A stretch of 64,000 bases of DNA from Isoetes taiwanensis (Eukaryota; Streptophyta; Lycopodiopsida; Isoetales; Isoetaceae). The stretch is taken from positions 16,830,966 to 16,894,965 of the forward strand of contig JAJEKV010000014.1 in the NCBI GenBank assembly GCA_021234155.1, written 5' to 3'. The position numbers were made by a program, and so were the translations under genes. Positions within the stretch are counted from its first letter, which is position 1, and each line of letters starts with the position of its first letter. The notes beneath the pieces are model-generated. The model searched no databases, was not told where the DNA came from, and was given only the letters and a program-made list of their open reading frames with translations. This document shows positions 23,473 through 36,448 of this stretch, piece by piece.

Positions 23473-25040
23473 TAAAAAAAAAAAAAAAAAAAACCCACCC
23501 AAAGCATCTCATAACCATCATGCATAATAGATAAGTATCATTACGTTATACCTTATCAATACCCCCCCAAAAAAAAAAAAAAAGCAAAATTGAAATAACT
23601 CCCTAGAACCTCTAGCACTTTTGTGCATATGGAACCTCTCTAGTCACGTAACTAGACCATCACATTTAATAAAAAAAACACACACAATGCTGGTGCATCG
23701 AGGATTTGCACTTTGGATACAGGTAGTTCATTTCCATTTCATCATTGTAGTAATGAAATATATTACAATTAGAAGTTGAGATGAAGCATCGTTTGGGAAA
23801 ATTAGATGGATGTAATTGACAAAAGAAAACAAGTGTGATGAGCCTGCCGAGTTTGGCCCTCCTGGATCTTGTCTAGACTTTGGTATGTTGATGCACAGAA
23901 CTTTGCAAAAATAATAGTACAAATTGGTGAAGAATCAAATCTTCATTTCCAATTGAAAATAAAACATAGCCACAAATCCCAATATCCATCATACATCTCA
24001 AGATATTGCTATCCATTATATATTCTCAATATATATACGACATTTGTTGAGCAAATTAAACAGAAGCTTTTAACTCAAGAACTCCATCACGATCCTAGAC
24101 TACATTGCTGTCATTGACTTGCCCACTGCCTTGGAGATTCACTGCATGTGCATTAGCCCTTGTCGTTAACTGGGGATTCGAAGCTGTCGTCGCATTAACA
24201 CTCTGGAATCTTGGATAACAAAGACATAAGGAATACAAAGATGCAAGATGCTATGTAAATAAAGTGCTAGCAATGACAATATGACCAATGAAATTCAGCA
24301 CATGAGTATCAAAAGCAGAGAACATAACAAAGAGATCAAGCCATCATAACGCACAACTCCAGGATAATGGGAAACTCAACAGCGTATATGCAGGCCCAAT
24401 TAGTAGAGAAATGCCCAGCCAGCTTACATTCCAAGCCCTGTAGCGGGAGTGGTGAAGTGAACCTCGTACGTTCATACCCTCTCAGCCCATGCCTGGCACT
24501 GGAGGACCTCATACCATGGAGTCAAAGAGTTGACGCACAACTCACCAGGAAGTTACGACCGTGAGAAAGCCGTGCCTGGTGGCATAGAGCACAAATACAG
24601 AGAACATAGATGCCATGAGAATGCAGGAGCAGCCCAGGCCACAGAACATAGAAGCCTGCACCCAGAGGACCCAAGTACATGAAAATTGCCAAAACAACAA
24701 GACACAATGATGCATAATAATAACATGACACGTGTTCTTAGATACTTACTACAGGTACCTAGATCATTCTTGTGCCCCTTGTCAAGGTTGCCCGTACACC
24801 TACTTATGTTGAAGTAGCAAGCTCGGTGATGAAGACCATACTAGCAGTTCGAACATGTTGATGTTGCATGCTCAAACTACTACTCTAATGTAGATATAGG
24901 TCTAACTCCAGGATATTCTATAATTAGGGTCATTAGGCTACGATTTTATATAGATTTATATCAAGAAGCCACTTCCATAGCTAATGGATTTATTGGCATA
25001 AGTAATGTAGAGTATGAAAATTACACCTTTCTAGCTTAAA
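23473..25040. other. Spacer between array and nested transposons
   Basis: A-runs at about 23473-23492 and 23567-23584. No gene recognised. Open frames at 24367-24731 are short and overlap on both strands. Confidence 0.5.
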
Positions 25041-25175
25041 AAGCCATAGGAATAAGAGTAAGAATAAGAATAGTTTTTTATCGTCCACTGAGACCAATCG
25101 GCCTATGGGACCCAAAAGGAGCGCAGCAAACTTATTACTGTTCGGGTTAAAAAAACCCTCGCCCCGAAGGGTTTT
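25041..25175 (-). mobile_element. 3' end of the interrupted LINE, with ATTCTT-like tail
   Basis: This is the downstream part of the LINE whose ORFs lie at 46588-48252. The two parts are joined across the LTR element by its GTTTT target duplication (25171-25175 and 46500-46504). The - strand reads GTCTCAGTGGACGATAAAAA and then TATTCTTATTCTTACTCTTATTC, a short-repeat tail instead of poly(A). The segment 25131-25161 pairs with 46505-46531 to form a stem (see findings). Confidence 0.75.
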
Positions 25176-26812
25176 TGTGACACTCCCTGCTAAACATACG
25201 GCGCTCGGCCGTATACTCGGCAGGAAATCCCCCATCCGGCTCATCAGCCGCACAGGCCCTTCGTCTACCCCGCACTCTAAGGTGACCCTAGTGCGGGGAG
25301 GGGACACGAAGGTGTCTTGGCGCGCCCTTCCCCTATGGGCTCCTATAACAGCGGAAGCGATAAACATGTCAGAACTAGCATCAACAATACAAAATACTAC
25401 CTGGAAGGGTAGTCCATCCCATATCCACAAGTGCAAAGAACATAATCACATACCAAACATGAGAGCTCCTACCCGTGGCTCCGACACATAAGGAGGTCGA
25501 CTGACTGGATAGGCCTCAAGATAGAGCAGACCGAGTCATAACAATGGCGGGGCTGGCATAAGATAATGGCTAGGGTTGACCACTCCATCCGCCCCTCCTG
25601 TGCATACTTTGCAGATGGGCTAGATCAGGCTCTGGCATGACTCTAACCTTCCGGATACGCAATCCCATGGCATCACCCATCGGGACTACTCCAGGTTGCA
25701 TCTCCCTGGTCCGTCGAGGTAGGAAGGGTTGCATCTCCCCTTCCCGGGGTCTAGAGGCTCCACGGGCGGCTAGAGAATCGTGGCGACACACAATTCATAC
25801 CCGACTGAACCCCCCAAAACAAGAGCCAAGCTGACACTTGCAACTCTTGAGAGGCAGGGCAACACCTTCGCCCCAGGAGGTGTCGGACCCATGCCCGGCC
25901 CACACGAAGTGACCGACCATAAGCCTAGCCCACTATGGGATCCCCCGTAGCCCCCGCTCGGCAGGGATCCTCCCTCCATCTTGCCCCTAGCCCCGTTGTG
26001 TGGTGCTGAGTCACATCATAGCCTCCACAGCCCGGTGGGTTCCTATGCACACCGCATCTAATAGGAACTAAGGGATCTACACTAGGAGCATACTACATAT
26101 GGCTCTAGGTCTCTACCCCCCTTCCCAACACAAGAGGAACAAACATGATCAACCATCATCACATAATCATCATGAACAATATCAATATCATATGAACATC
26201 TTAACCTAACATACATAGCTAACTAACAGTTAGGGTTCCTTGGTTAGGGTTCAAGATGTTCAACAAAGGATCTAGGGTGGCTCTACTCTAGACACGAATC
26301 ACTAACCCCTCTGGAGTGCTAACTTCCAGATGGACTAACATGAACCCTACTCAACCTACCTCCTCCAGAAGCGCTTCCTCCCATCCCTGGCGTCTCCATG
26401 CTCCTAGACGTGGTTCGAAGGCTTGCTCCCTCTACGATCATACACACCTTCCAGGGGCTGCTGCTCCAGGCTAGACTATGACGAACGGTGCTCGAAACGG
26501 GGTTTCGGGCACGTGGATGAGAGCTCAGGTGCTAGGTCAGGAAAAAGGGTCTAGGGTTAGGGTTAGGGCTTATATAGGTGTGGGTCCACGTGGGATGCCA
26601 CGTGGCACCACTAAAATAAGGCCGTGTGGCGGTTGCCCAATAGGATAAGGCCATGTGGAAATGGGCCTTATCCTAAGGTTATCTAAGTTAACAATTAACT
26701 TAGGTGTGCACCCCCTGCCACTTATCCGAGGCATACAAGGCTACCTAGACTTGTATGGTGACGAGTCCAGGAATATACGTATTTATGGCGTATATTCCCT
26801 TGGAACGTCACA
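25176..26812 (-). repeat. 3' LTR of the chromovirus
   Basis: 1637 bp with TG..CA ends in - orientation. Near 26550-26580 the - strand reads TATATAAGCCCTAACCCTAA, a TATA box running into two to three telomere-type CCCTAA units, probably the promoter and transcript start. The 5' LTR copy lacks about 86 bp corresponding to 26244-26329. Confidence 0.92.
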
Positions 26813-26825
26813 TTCTCCCCCCCTT
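26813..26825 (-). promoter_or_regulatory. Polypurine tract
   Basis: On the - strand AAGGGGGGGAGAA directly precedes the TGTGAC start of the 3' LTR, the expected plus-strand primer position. Confidence 0.88.
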
Positions 26826-26960
26826 AGGACAATGCTGTCCCCAGCATTGCGCTAAGGTGACGAGCCTATCTATCCTGCAAAACAACATAAGATCATACAC
26901 TTAAGTTTAATTTAAATGATCAACTTCCTATTAAAGTTAAATGTCAAAATTTAGGCTATA

Positions 26961-29900
26961 CTAGTTATAGTGCCCGGCGTTGCCGGGCTTTAGTAGCAAT
27001 TTGAAGAGATGGTTGTTTTATTTGTTGCTTAGAGGAAACAATGTGGCTTGGAGGGGGCAAGGGTGGCATAGAGGAAGCTTTTAAGATTCATTGATAAGGA
27101 TAAAGAACCATTGTGGGAGAAGTTATGGATTTGGTTATAGTGTGTGGTTTTCGTTTACATGAGATAGTTCTATCGAAATGATTTTATTGTGAGGCATTGG
27201 TAGGGTTTAGCAACCTATAAAAATTTCTATTGCAATGTGAAAGTAACAATAGCTGTAATTTGATTGAGCAGGTTCTGATCTATTGTTTTTAATATCTGAT
27301 CATTTAGGGCTTAGGTTGGTTGACCATAATGAGGATAACTCGAATCATAATGAGAACACTATCATTTGTCCAAATAGATTTGATCTAGCTAAAATTAACT
27401 ATTGAGAATCATATGTAACTTTGATTGTTGTGAAACACGTTAGCATGTAGGTCCTTTTTGTATGTTAAATCATAAGTTGCAGCTAATGACATGAAATATA
27501 TGTTGAAATGATATAAATTAATTAATATGCTAATGGTTGGGGTATGCTCATCTTATGACAATAAATACAACTGCTTGTTTATGTGGCCAAAACTACACAC
27601 CACTTCAAGCAGTCATCCCCATCTACAGCATTATTGTTTCATGATGGACATTGTAATTGCAAATAGTGTGGGTATAATTGGTATATATTTATGACACAAT
27701 AATGTGTGTAGGATTTAGTTTTCGCTCCAATAATGTGTGTAAGAAAGTATTTTCATTATTTTTCAAAGTCCAAGATAAAAGCTGAGTAGAAAATGGGAGG
27801 ATGTGATTATCATTGGCTTGCTATGTAGTTGGTTAGGAGGATGTGTAGTTGGTTGGTTGGATATAGATGTTTACACTTGTATATTACATACAAATAAGTG
27901 TGGTTACTACTTGGGACACACAATAAGGGTAAAAGACATTGCATTTGTGTAAATGGAGTATAGCAGCACAAAAAATATGCAGATTTATATCTAATATGTT
28001 TGTGAGAATAGAGGCAATAACAAATTTTCTTCAAAGGTTTGAGCTAGCCCTCTACCTTTAGGAATATCCAATAACTGGCCAAAGTTTTCTTGCACTCTCA
28101 GAACTGACCAATCATTCCATGTGCTAGCTTTTCAGTGCATCATTTTTAAAATCACAATCCTTAAATGAGTTTTATCGTTTATTGATTCGTAAACATGCCA
28201 TCACATGTAATATTCAAGAGGGAAAATGGGCTATGGATTTGGAAATCTGTATCATAGAGTCTATAAAGTGCCTTCCAAAAATCTTGGTGTTTCAACAGCA
28301 TTACATCGTCGTTTTCCAGCTAATATCCTAAAGTGAGCTAGAAGAGAAGTATGCACATTTTATCTATCGTGTGCATCAAGGGAAACATAGGTCTGCGTAG
28401 AAGTTGCAACGAAAAGGAGGCAGTCATTGGAATGTTGATTGGCCACATCCTGTGTTGATTCAACCACTGCATCAAATAAAATGCAGCCACGTGCCTCTTC
28501 AATTTAATTAATCCTAGATGCAGCAAGAGCAAAGATCAAAATTAATCTAATGACAGTAGTAGGATAAGTAAATTACAAAAGAGATAATACCTGGCTTAGT
28601 AATATGGCTCTTTTCTGCCATTGTTGCAAGTGAAAGGTCATGACTTCGCAAATTTAAACATCATATGTGTTGGTTTCTGTACTTTTCGTAGTCAGGCTCT
28701 TGTGCATAATACAACAGCTTGTCCAAGGGCATTTGTGCAAAGCAATTGCTACATTCAATGCTTTGGATAAACTATAATAATTTGAGAAATTCCACATTGC
28801 CCCTTATATGTCTTCAATATGCACATCCATACATTGCATCTGTAGGCATCTATAGAATATGCTAGGTGTCACTCAAATTATCATAGAATTGAATAATACA
28901 GAAAGCAGACAAAATAGAATTCAAACTGGTCTTACCAAAAAGAACACAACTAAACTCAAGGATGTAGACTCCTGCAACACGTCCAAATGCACACATGAGT
29001 TGGAATTGGCAGAATGAGTACATAAGAATTGTTGTTTCCAAAGGCCTGGAACACAGGCAAATTAGTTCGAGGTCAATTTTGACACGGAGATAAACCTTAT
29101 CTGCCTAACTAATAGCAACATAAGGTGAAAAATCTTTCAATTAAACAACAAATAGAACCTCTACGCAAGTAAGGCGACCTCCTGCACCACATGCATGCTA
29201 CATTGCTAGTTCAACATAAAGATAGATAAATTCAAATGCTAGTCTATAGGACATGAATTAAACAAAATAACAATAAATGCAAGACATTGCACCTCTTTAT
29301 AAAACTTGAATGATTCCAAATATGGAAAACTGATGCAAATATGGAAAAGTGATACACAATGGGGCACCACGAAAAGATATACTCTGAAGCAAATAAAGCA
29401 AGGCAGAAGGCCCAGCTGTGCATCATTCATACTCAATTCCATTAGCGAACTACTATATAGTGTGCCCCACTGGCAGAATTTAGCATATTAAGACGTAGAG
29501 CACTCTCCTGATAAAAAGCGCTCTCCAACTTCACAATTTGATAAGTTGCTAAGCTAAATCTCAACAATGTAATACGTACCTATACAAAACAATGGAGTTG
29601 CAAAGATGGGATAAAATCTTCAGACAATACCACCTCGTTGTGACATATTAAGCATTTGGGGCATCTGAAAAACAACTCAAATTTAGACCACACGTGCCAA
29701 TAGGAAACAAATGGTCTTGCAAAGATGGGGTAACATCTCCAAACATTGGCAGCACACTGCGACATGTTAAGCATTTGGGCATCTCCAACACAACTTAGAC
29801 TTAGAAAAGGGCAAAATAGTCTGTTGCAGCATGGGTAACTGCGTAAGAAGCCAAATCTACAAAATAATCTGCTTTTGATATAACAGATGTTAAGATTATT

Positions 29901-30116
29901 CCATGAGCATAGGCACATAGGGCATGTAGAAACATAGCAAACAATATGTAGCATAATAACAGGGGGTTTTTTTTGTATTTTTGTACGGTTTTTCCAATGG
30001 TTTTTATATGATTTGATGGGCGTATTACACAAGGCCTACTAATTAGTACATCTAGAGTGCCCATTGTATTTGCATACGCTTGAATTAATTTTAATGCCTC
30101 TTTTCAATAGTGTAGA
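26961..30116 (-). mobile_element. Probable non-autonomous Helitron inside the LTR element
   Basis: The - strand 3' end shows the hairpin GCCCGGCAACGCCGGGC, then ACTATAACTAG and T. A hairpin about 8 bases before a CTRR terminus followed by host T is the Helitron signature. The 3' end is therefore 26961. The 5' end is less sure: TCTACACTATTGAAAAGAGG at 30116 on the - strand resembles plant Helitron 5' termini, but the preceding host base is G rather than A. No Rep/helicase sequence is seen inside, so it would depend on another element. A ~125-bp internal duplication lies at about 29595-29810 (GCAAAGATGGG ... TTAAGCATTTGG). Confidence 0.6.
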
Positions 30117-31080
30117 CCCATATATATCATATATTTTTCAGTTAAGTTTTATTTTTCGTATTATATTTTATTTTGCTCGACATGCAAAACTCGAGCAGCT
30201 CATTTTAGGGTTTTTTGCTGTAAGGGATCTCGATGATTAAGCTACCATTTAAACAGATCGTCGTTGCAGAGAGTAGCTTCTTCATAAAAAATGGTGGCAG
30301 ATCTTATAACAGGGGGCGTGGTTATGTGGGTCGGATTCAAGCAGGTCTCATAGAGCAAAGTTACGTGTTTTAGGGCAAAGTTACGTTTTATGTTTCTTAT
30401 GCTTCTGGCAGCATCGGATTTGGGCAGAGCTTAACCGGTTCCAGCAGAGAGCTACCTGAGTGCTTGTGCAGATTTTCATGGATTTAGCAAGGGATTTAGG
30501 TTTGCTGCTCAATACTCCACGGCTACTCAACTACAGCAGAAAGGAGATTAGCTTGGAATATATTTTCTAGGTTTGGAGAATTCTCCATTCTTCGCATTTC
30601 CTTTTCTTAAATGATGTGATGGAGGTGAAGCCAATTCAGAGGAACTGTTTCTAGTAGACACAAAGTTCACCTTTGAGCACTAACACAGGATCCATCTACT
30701 ATGTTCTAGAAAACAAATGGGCAGGAGCAAAAGAAGCTTTTAACCTTTCACCATGAAGGTGAACTCCATGTGCAAGAGAAGAAAATACAAGGGAGTATAG
30801 AAAAGATGTCTCACGCCAAATTTGGGGTGAGAAGGAGGCGTGGAGCCACAGGGGTGTATAAAATTTGACATGTTTTGCTTTCCTCATTGTCAAAATGGTT
30901 CGGGGTTTCAACTTAATCAATTAAAGTTGCAAACCATATCGAACAAGACCTAATCCAAGTACCCCAAGGTACATGCTAGAGTTCCTATCTTTGGTATGTT
31001 CTGAGAACCACCATCAACGGCTCGCTTGTTCGTCGACCTTGATAGCACCCCGATCTTGTAATTTCGATGAGGACATTGGA
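30117..31080. other. Interior of the LTR element, unrecognised
   Basis: AT-rich, with nothing recognised. Probably foreign or 3' non-coding DNA of the retrotransposon. Confidence 0.45.
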
Positions 31081-31625
31081 TGATGCGTAAGTATTCAATC
31101 CCGTAGAAGACAGGTTTTATTTTCTCCTCATGCATGTTCACCACTTTATTCAGTGTCATTGTGATGGTTGTAGCGAGAAAGATGAAGTGATATACAAGGG
31201 ACCATTTCTTACAATCCTCGTTCCGGTGGACAGATTTTCTGAGATGGGTCCTTCATCGCGTACATTTTTTAGTGAGAAAGGTTTCACAACACAACTACTT
31301 ATTGAGAATATTTATAACTTTTATCAGGTAACAACCAGTCCTTGCTAAGATACTTATGTTAGACCATGAAAGACCGATTTACCTAAAAACCGATCTACAT
31401 TGCATGGTGGTTTTATAGGAACCATTGTCCACACAAGAATTAGAGATTGCAATTCATAATCGATTCCAAGCATGCGAGACGGACGGCAAAGATGTGCGCG
31501 AACACGAGAATATGGTAGCAATGAAGAAATGTGAATTTATTGGAAGCAAAAGGAGTTTTGAAGGTCTTAAAAGGATAAGTAAAGCAGATACATCCCAGGT
31601 TTATGAATTATATTTGAGTGCATGA
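31081..31625 (+). pseudogene. Exon-like gene fragment captured in the LTR element
   Basis: Two exon-like + frames. The first runs from about 31130 to a CAG/GTAACA donor at 31327 (FLTILVPVDRFSEMGPSS ... IENIYNFYQ). The second runs from a TATAG acceptor near 31418 to about 31600 (TQELEIAIHNRFQACE ... KRISKADTSQ), where CAG/GTTTAT follows. Composition looks coding, but I cannot name the protein. It lies antisense to the retroelement, as expected for a transduced or inserted host fragment. Confidence 0.35.
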
Positions 31626-34600
31626 GCAATTCTGCTTTTTTCCCTTCTTGTGACCACTAATACCAATAACCAGTTCGTTGGGGAGAAGTCATAGCTGGAT
31701 TTACCTGCTGCTTTGCGGTGCAATAACATTCTTCCTCCAACGCTATGCATTCTGTAAAAAATTGCTTCTCTCCAGAACTTATTTTAACAATTCTTCATAA
31801 TATTATCTTGTGTGTTATCCATTGGATATGGCTTATATTTGAGAAGTGTTGTTCAATATTATGTGTATCTGATCTGAAACTAACAAATATAACTCTAGTC
31901 ATTACCATATTATCTGTTATTCTATTATCATGTATGTAAAGCGATGACTGCTAGATGCTTGTCAAAACCTCACCATCAGTTACCACGAAGCACAGCTGAT
32001 CAATTTAGATGAGGAAACAATGATATTTGGTCAGATTCATTGTAAAGCCTTGAAATATAAATTCTCTTAGAAGCATCCCTCTGAGTATAGCTGTTGGTGA
32101 ATTTGCTATACCCTTTGTTTCAGCTGGTTAACCTACTAGATTAGTTAATCTTCTCGGTTGAGCCTTTTAATGTTCAAGCTAATGTATTTGAAGAAGTTTC
32201 TAAAAGGTGAGCTTCTAAATATTTAAACGATGGCTATCTAGTATACTTCAAATATTAAATCCTTAGTGCATATTTGGATTCCAAGGTTCAAGATGCAACC
32301 CTACACTATCTTTATGTTTTAAATGTCTTTTATATTCTCACGTCTGTTTTTTTTTTATGGCCCGAAGGGCCAAAAATTTTTTTTAGTATAATAACCAACA
32401 CATAACTACCATTGACATTAATAAATATAGCCATTGGATCCAACACATTTAAATTAAAATCCCCCTTAAACCCCCTTTGGTTTGGGTGCATATTCACACG
32501 GGGGGTGACTCCGGGCATCGAGAGCTGTCGGATTGGCATATTCGCCCCTTATTCCTTAATCTACACCGTACGTAAAGTTCCTCATTAGAAGGACAAAACT
32601 GTGTAAGCAAATAAAGCATGGCAATAAAAAACAAACTCAAAAGATGCATTACTTATAATATCTTTGGTGCCTCACTGTTTAAAACCATGAATCGAAGAGA
32701 AAAATGGTAGCCTCAGGCACGATTTCTATGCTTACAAAGAACTTCATGCTAGGACATACCCAGAGAAATAAAAAATGCAAATAGGACATTTGTACATCTT
32801 CTGCATCAAGATGGATGTTAAAAAATGGTTCAAGATAATTTGCATGTACCTACATTGAGATTATGACTACTTAATCATGAATTCCTAATAGAATATACAT
32901 GTTCAGCATACCTTTGCCTCACAATATTGCCTGTGTAAGCTTATCTGACCTTGTTGAACTATGTAACTCTAATGCAGCATCGCACAGGCATAGAGAACAT
33001 GGACAGTGGCTGATTCTATCTTGACCTATTAACTGTCCTTCTACTATAAACAAAGGCCTACGTAAGCTTATCTGACCTTATTGAACTATGTAACTCTAGT
33101 GCAGCATCACATAGGCATAGAGAACATGAACAGTGGCTGATTCTATCTATGGAATTAGTACCAAGTCCAATGGGCGCAGAAACTGGGATCTACCCCTAAA
33201 GCCAACCTACAGACCTATTCTACAAACTACACCTATAGTATTAGAATCTTGGTAGGAGGCTGGATATTCAAAGGCACTATGTGGCATTAGAGCTTGATAT
33301 GTACGATGCTCTTAGTGGCCAGGAGTACCTGGCATGGCAAATCAAAGATGCTTATAGTCTCGTGGCTCAGAAATTGTAGCTGCAATAAACCCTTAGAACT
33401 TTCAGAATAGTAAAAGCTTGTTATGTGATTAGAGATAATATAGGATATTAGGAATAGCTTATATCATTACTGGGAAGAGCTCAAACTACGGCACATTACA
33501 ATATCTCTGTTATTGAATGAAAAGTGGCCTTCTGCTACATTTTTGCAATTCTAAGGCCTGCAATATGAGACCACTTGTCTACTGGCTTGCAATTATCTAA
33601 GGATCTGAAAATGGTGCAAGATTAGCTAACCTCATTGAACTATCTGCATCCAAAGCATCCAACGCAACTAAGGGATCTGACAATGTCAATACTGACAGAC
33701 ACATGAAACATAGGGAACATGGGAAATGCGGATGTTGGCTGACTCTGTCTATAGAAATAATACCAAGTCCAGGTGGGCAACTATATCTGTAACTAAAGCC
33801 AAGCTATAGACCTATTTGCCAATTCATCTAATCACCCTAAGTGATAAGCGCATTCAAACAATATCTAACATGCACTAACTCTTTGCGCATTATACAAAGT
33901 CTTATGTAAGCTTATGTAAACTGGTTGAACTGTGCACCTCATGCAACTGCATGTTGCAAAACCTGCAAGTAGAGATTCACTGAATACATTCAGCTTTCAT
34001 TGCTCTTGTACCCTGCATGTGACAACAAACACAAAGCAGAATTGGTTCAGAACATTTTACAAATACTCAAGTTAATAAGCATAGTACAATGTGTTATGCT
34101 ATTGAATAAGAAAGTGGCCCTCTACTACACTTTTGCAACTCTGAGAATGATAGAGACATAGAAAACACATGAAATAGGGCTATGAGATTGCAAACTCTTT
34201 GTTATACTTGTATCTTTGTGATCTATCTCCATCTTCCATGTGATTGCAAGCTCTTTGTTATATCCATATCTTTGTGATCTATCTCCATCTCCATGTAATC
34301 AGTTTATCATTGGAATTGGAAGAACACAAATGTAGATATTCAAGAAGTAGAAGCAAAGCATAATTTAGCAGTTCCTGTAGCTAACACATTCAAGAAGTAG
34401 AAGCAAAGCATGATTTACCTATTCCTATAGCCATGGAAGTGAATAAGTGAACAAATCTAAACATTTGCAAAAGACTTCAAAGCAAAATTTACGATCCAAA
34501 AGAACTACAACAAAAAATAGTTCAGACAAAATGTGCAAACCGTGACCTGATTCTAGCAGCCACAACATAGAAATCCATCTAGATCCACCTCATATGGCTT

Positions 34601-35270
34601 ATGCAGAGGTAGAGATCGTTCTTGAAGATACTAATTTCGAAGGAACAAATAGATTCACGAAGAACTCTATAGTTGCGATCAAGCTGGAGTACAGGTTTGA
34701 AACCAAGCCGTAGACCTATATTTGTTGCAAAATTTAACTCTTGAAACCATCTTATGAGTCAGATATCCATCTCATCTTACCGGAATCCATGGAAAAACCT
34801 CCTACGGGTCTTGTATGAACAAAAATAAAGATCAATCAACCGAGAGATACAATCATACCTCATGGATGGCTTCTGTGCTCTGAATCCGGCCCGTGACTGC
34901 ATCTCGATTCGCGCCAAGCCCTAACCGTTTGCATAGGAAAAGGGGCAAATCATGGCATAATGCATGTCGATCAGCCCGACATTGGAAAGGGGCAAAAGAA
35001 AAATCTAAATCATAGCAAAATAAAGTTTCCCGATTTTTGTCAAATCGGAATTGTTTCCCGGCAGGCAAAAACCCCAAAACCTTAAGAAATTAAATTAAGG
35101 GAAAATTCCAAAAAGTTTTCGGAACCCCGGAAAAACCGAATTTAAACAATAGGATTTGTACTTATACAAAATTATATAGCCTTAACAAGGTTACTTCTTA
35201 CAATAATTCAAAACATTATCATAAGAGTTATTAGGGTTCATAATCTAAATTATAGTTCCCCCATCTTCTC
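31626..35270. other. Interior of the LTR element with imperfect tandem repeats
   Basis: No gene recognised. A GGCCCGAAGGGCC palindrome beside an A/T run is at about 32360. A ~135-bp unit (GTAAGCTTATCTGACCTT ... GGCATAGAGAACATG) is repeated at about 32936 and 33062, with degenerate copies at about 33610-33830 and 33900. Tandem duplications of ~70 bp (GATTGCAAACTCTTTGTTAT) are at about 34190-34300 and of ~55 bp (TTCAAGAAGTAGAAGCAAAG) at about 34333-34430. Confidence 0.55.
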
Positions 35271-35899
35271 GTAATGCGCCCCACCTCGAAGCTCCTTCTC
35301 ACTTGCCTGCACATGGAGCACATTACGTTAGTTTAATTAATAAGTTTGTGGTTTTAGGGGACCACCCCCCTTACCATACCTTGCACTCGATCATGGCCCT
35401 TCCGGATTTGAGCTTAAGGACCATTTAAGATGATCCCATCATCGCCCATGATCAAGTGCTATCTTGTACTCGGTTACCCGGTGCCGAGTACCCCTAGTGC
35501 ATCATGCCCCAAGGGTTTTAAGCTAGGGAACGTCTCACGATCCCATCATCGCACATGATCACTTTGACCTTCACCATGACCCCCCTATGGCCAGGTGTGC
35601 GAACCCCACATCGTGGCATAGAGAGCATCCGACCGATGTCCCATCATCGCGCACCATGCCTTTCCTCTCTCTCTCTCTCGCATGACCCTATTGGTCATGT
35701 GCACCTCTTGGTGCATGTTGGCCTAGAGAATGCCTTAAAGGCTTATCTCATCATCGCCCACATGTTCCAAGATTCTGGCCTTATGTATTCCACTAGCTAG
35801 AATACATCTGCCAGAACTAGAGGCTAACTAAGAAACACACTAGCTAACCTCACGGAAAGTCGGGTCCACCAAGTCGGAGACGAAGCCCATCAAACTCCT
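35271..35899 (-). other. 3' untranslated part of the chromovirus after pol
   Basis: Follows the chromodomain stop on the sense strand. CATCATCGC words recur (about 35430, 35545, 35645, 35750), and a CT microsatellite is at 35664-35680. No coding sequence recognised. Confidence 0.5.
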
Positions 35900-36448
35900 T
35901 CATAAACTCGGGTATTGCTTCTCCAAATCCTGCTTCAATACCCATGTCGCGTCTTCAACGGGCAAGTGCTTCCACTTGACCAAATACTGGAGGAACTGAG
36001 ACCTCCTAGTCTTCTTGAATGACTTATCAAGAAGTAACTCAGGCACGATTTCAACTTGCTCCTCCGTCATTTCCAATAAAGTTGGAGTATCCAAGACCTC
36101 ATCAGGGTTAGGATTGTGCCTTTTCAATAAACTTACGTGGAAGACCTTGTGAACTTTGAGATGGGCCGGAAGATCCAACTTGTAGGCTTGGGAGCCCACT
36201 CTCTCCAAAATCTTGAACGGACCAGCCCACCTAGGGGCAAGCTTCTTGCAACTCCCAATCCGAAGCTTAGCTTGCTTGACCTTGATCTTCAACCACACGC
36301 TATCGCCTTCCTTGAACTCTCTTACGGTCCTGTGCTTGTCGGCTACACTCTTTTGCCGACTTCTTGCTGCTAGGAGGTAACCCCTTACTTCTTCGACCAA
36401 CTGCTGCATATCTCCTAGCATCTGCTGGGACACTTCAACCTTTGACAC
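35900..36448 (-). CDS. Chromovirus integrase C-terminus with chromodomain
   Basis: 182 codons, the longest uninterrupted pol piece. It starts in the integrase C-terminal region (LGDMQQLVEEVRGYLLAARS) and passes a GPF/Y-type module (LAPRWAGPFKILERVG, YKLDLPAHLKVHKVFHVS). It ends in a chromodomain-like segment (LQYLVKWKHLPVEDATW). Chromodomains on integrase tether the preintegration complex to modified histone tails and direct insertion into heterochromatin. The typical chromodomain aromatic positions are partly kept (Y and W in YLVKWK, W in DATW). A degenerate homologue lies on + at 61080-61540. Confidence 0.92.
   Translation of the reverse strand: MSKVEVSQQMLGDMQQLVEEVRGYLLAARSRQKSVADKHRTVREFKEGDSVWLKIKVKQAKLRIGSCKKLAPRWAGPFKILERVGSQAYKLDLPAHLKVHKVFHVSLLKRHNPNPDEVLDTPTLLEMTEEQVEIVPELLLDKSFKKTRRSQFLQYLVKWKHLPVEDATWVLKQDLEKQYPSL

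Noticed and set aside
26551-26566. Interstitial telomere
   Set aside because: Only two to three telomere units, at the same position in both LTRs, so it is a promoter motif.
32355-32400. Second Helitron end at the GGCCCGAAGGGCC palindrome
   Set aside because: No CTRR terminus at the right distance on either strand.
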